This document shows, in pieces, positions 62,559-64,000 of a stretch of DNA of 64,000 nucleotides. The DNA is from Myotis daubentonii (taxonomy: Eukaryota; Chordata; Mammalia; Chiroptera; Vespertilionidae): assembly GCF_963259705.1 (NCBI RefSeq), contig NC_081846.1:96174641-96238640 (forward strand), read 5' to 3'. Under the pieces are notes generated by a model that was given only the letters and a program-made list of their open reading frames with translations, searched no databases and had not been told where the DNA came from. The position numbers were made by a program, and so were the translations under genes. Numbering within the stretch: position 1 is the first letter of the stretch; every line of letters starts with the position of its first letter.

Positions 62559-64000
62559 ATTACGGTAAATACTTCTAAGCAAACTGTCTAATTTTGGTAA
62601 AACTGTTAAAATACACAATGATAGTACCCAAAAATGATTAAGAACGTGTAAGAAACACCTCAAGTACACGTAAATAGATTCTTACTACATTTACTGTTGT
62701 ATTCAATCACGGAGGATTCCAGTGGAAAGCTGTGAAATGACGAAAATACTGGTAATATTTACAACTCTGGGTACTTCCAGTGGCGTTTTCACGGGACTGT
62801 GCTTTCAAATACTAAGTGTTCATGCTTACAGAGCTCAGAATTGGTGTCTGAAGCCTTGGAATGACGAGAATAGTTTTTATGTTTACAATTAAGCAGGATT
62901 GGCTTTGGCGTTTTTTTGTGTGAATCAGTTAAAATGGTGACGATTCCGGTAAATACTTCTAAGCAAACTGTCTAATTTTGGTAAAACTGTTAAAATACAC
63001 CATGATATTTCCCAGAAATGATTAAGAACGTGTAAGAAACACCTCAAGTACACGTAAATAGATTCTTCGTTCATTTACCGTCGTATTCAATCACGGAGGT
63101 TTCCAGTGGAAAGGTGTGAAATGAAGAAAATACTTGGAATATTTACAACTCTGGGTACTTCCGGTGGCGTTTTCACGGGACTGTGCTTTCAAATACTAAG
63201 TGTTCATGCTTACAGAGCTCAGAATTGGTGTCTGAAGCCTTGGAATGACGAGAATAGTGTTTATGTTTACAATTAAAGAGGATTGGCTTTGGCGTTTTTT
63301 TGTGGGAATCAGTTAAAATGGTGACGATTCCGGTAAATACTTCTAAGCAAACTGTCTAATTTTGGTAAAACTGTTAAAATACACAATGATAGTATCCAAA
63401 AATGATTAAGAACGTGTAAGAAACATCTGAAGTACATGTAAATAGATTCTTACTACATTTACTGTTGTATTCAATCACGAAGGTTTCCAGTGGAAAGCTG
63501 TGAAATGACGAATATACTGGTAATATTTACAACTCCGGGTACTTCCGGTGGCGTTTTCACGGGACTGTGCTTTCAAATACTAAGTGTTCATGCTTACAGA
63601 GCTCAGAATTGGTGTCTAAAGCCTTGGAGTGACGCGAATAGTGCTTTTGTTTACAATTAAGGAGGACTGGCTTTGGCGTTTTTTTGTGTGAATCCGTTAA
63701 AATGGTGATGATTCCGGTAAATACTTCTAAGCAAACTGTCTAATTTCTGTAAAACTGTTAAAATACACAATGATAGTTCCCAGAAATGATTAAGAACGTG
63801 TAATAAACACCGCAAGTGCACGTAAAAAGATTCTTACTACATTTACTGTCGTATTCAATCACGGAGGTTTCCAGTGGAAAGGTGTGAAATGAAGAAAATA
63901 CTTGGAATATTTACAACTCCGGGTACTTCCGGTGGCGTTTTCACGGGACTGTGCTTTCAAATACTAAGTGTTCATGCTTACAGAGCTCAGATTTGGTGTC
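62559..64000. repeat. Right-domain HOR copy 3, truncated by the window end (H'-F-D-B)
   Basis: Starts are 62559, 62943, 63327 and 63711, the last cut after 290 bp. The F, D and B units align with 57570, 57954 and 58338 at an offset of 5373 bp, including aattaaagagg and ggagtgacgcg. The first unit starts with gacaattacggt instead of gacgattccggt and has ggaggattcc. The D unit has gtacatgtaaat, which breaks the dyad. The array clearly continues past the window. Confidence 0.9.

Larger units (their letters stand above)
1..64000. repeat. Satellite DNA array, ~384-bp monomer, head-to-tail
   Basis: The same unit, opening with attccggtaaatacttct, recurs without a break at 1, 385, 769, 1152, 1536, 1920, 2304, 2688 and so on to 63711. 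That gives 166 full units and one 290-bp partial unit, all in one orientation. Unit length is 384 bp in most, 383 in C-type and many later G-type monomers, and 385 in one (14973-15357). Monomer 1 is about 38% G+C: roughly 30% over its first 120 bases, rising to about 47% near offsets 181-240. Reading frames are short in all six frames because stops recur in every unit. Nothing in the window lies outside the array. Arrays of this size with kilobase higher-order structure are known from eukaryotic centromeres and pericentromeric heterochromatin. I do not recognise the satellite family and assign no species or function from sequence alone. Confidence 0.98.

Noticed and set aside
1..64000. CRISPR array
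   Set aside because: The repeat unit is 384 bp with no short repeats separated by unique spacers, and no cas-like genes are present.
1..64000. Tandem gene family or rDNA/tRNA/5S cluster
   Set aside because: No frame stays open, and I see no rRNA, tRNA or 5S-like sequence or internal pol III boxes in the unit.
1..64000. Transposon or retroelement insertion
   Set aside because: The 383-385 bp phase is unbroken from end to end; no insertion, target-site duplication or terminal repeat was found.
1..64000. Telomeric or simple-sequence tracts
   Set aside because: No runs of telomere-type hexamers or pentamers and no microsatellites occur apart from the T7 tract.

Overview
The whole 64,000-base window is one uninterrupted satellite DNA array. 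A unit of about 384 bp repeats head to tail on the + strand. Setting monomer 1 to begin at base 1 (an arbitrary phase), I count 166 complete monomers plus a 290-bp partial one (63711-64000). The mean length is 383.8 bp. I see no unique sequence, no transposon, no RNA gene and no credible protein-coding gene. The unit is AT-rich (145 G+C of 384 in monomer 1, about 38%) and CpG is not depleted (15 seen, about 13.6 expected). Kilobase-scale higher-order repeats (HORs) of this kind are typical of eukaryotic centromeric or pericentromeric heterochromatin. I cannot name the species. The lack of CpG loss fits a lightly methylated genome such as an insect or other invertebrate, but that is weak inference.

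Monomers fall into recurring types, used below. A: tacccaaaaatg plus caattacacg, then gtgtaatgacgaat. B: ctgtaaaac, gttcccagaaatg, aataaacaccgc, ggtgtgaaatgaag and a gatgag/tttctg tail. C: cattggtagtacc, one base short (383 bp), accaaacacc, gggtgcttcc. D: gtatcc, catctgaag, cacgaagg, gacgaatata and a gacgcg/cttttg tail; D* is D with the B-like gatgag/tttctg tail. E: gttccc, aataaacctcgc or aataaaccccgc, cacatagg, ctctgggtacttccag. F: ccatgatatttccc and cttcgttcatttaccg. G: gtatcc, catctcaag, cacggagg, gggtgcttcc. H: tacccaaaaatg, aagcaacacc, tgaaaagctg, gagcttag, agtttttatg; H' lacks several of the H changes. B', A', E', C* and A* are sub-variants.

Layout. Left domain (1 to about 21 kb): a 7-mer and a 4-mer block, then a 14-monomer HOR of 5375 bp in two near-identical copies (4223-9597, 9598-14972), a third copy lacking three monomers (14973-19196) and a short derived block. 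Middle domain (about 21-42 kb): two related 14/15-mer copies carrying new types H, C* and D*, followed by reshuffled pieces and an inserted patch of left-domain type (38000-39151). Right domain (about 42-64 kb): a 4-monomer H-F-G-D* cycle expanded to 8-mer and 10-mer copies, then a 13/14-mer HOR (52196-57185, 57186-62558, third copy begun at 62559).

The main biological content is a record of unequal exchange. Many monomers are in-phase hybrids of two types, each matching the loss of a whole number of monomers relative to a neighbouring copy, so the 384-bp register is almost perfectly kept. Two sequence elements recur in nearly every monomer and may be functional: a short dyad (ACGTGTA...TACACGT) and a nearly invariant block at monomer offsets 222-280.
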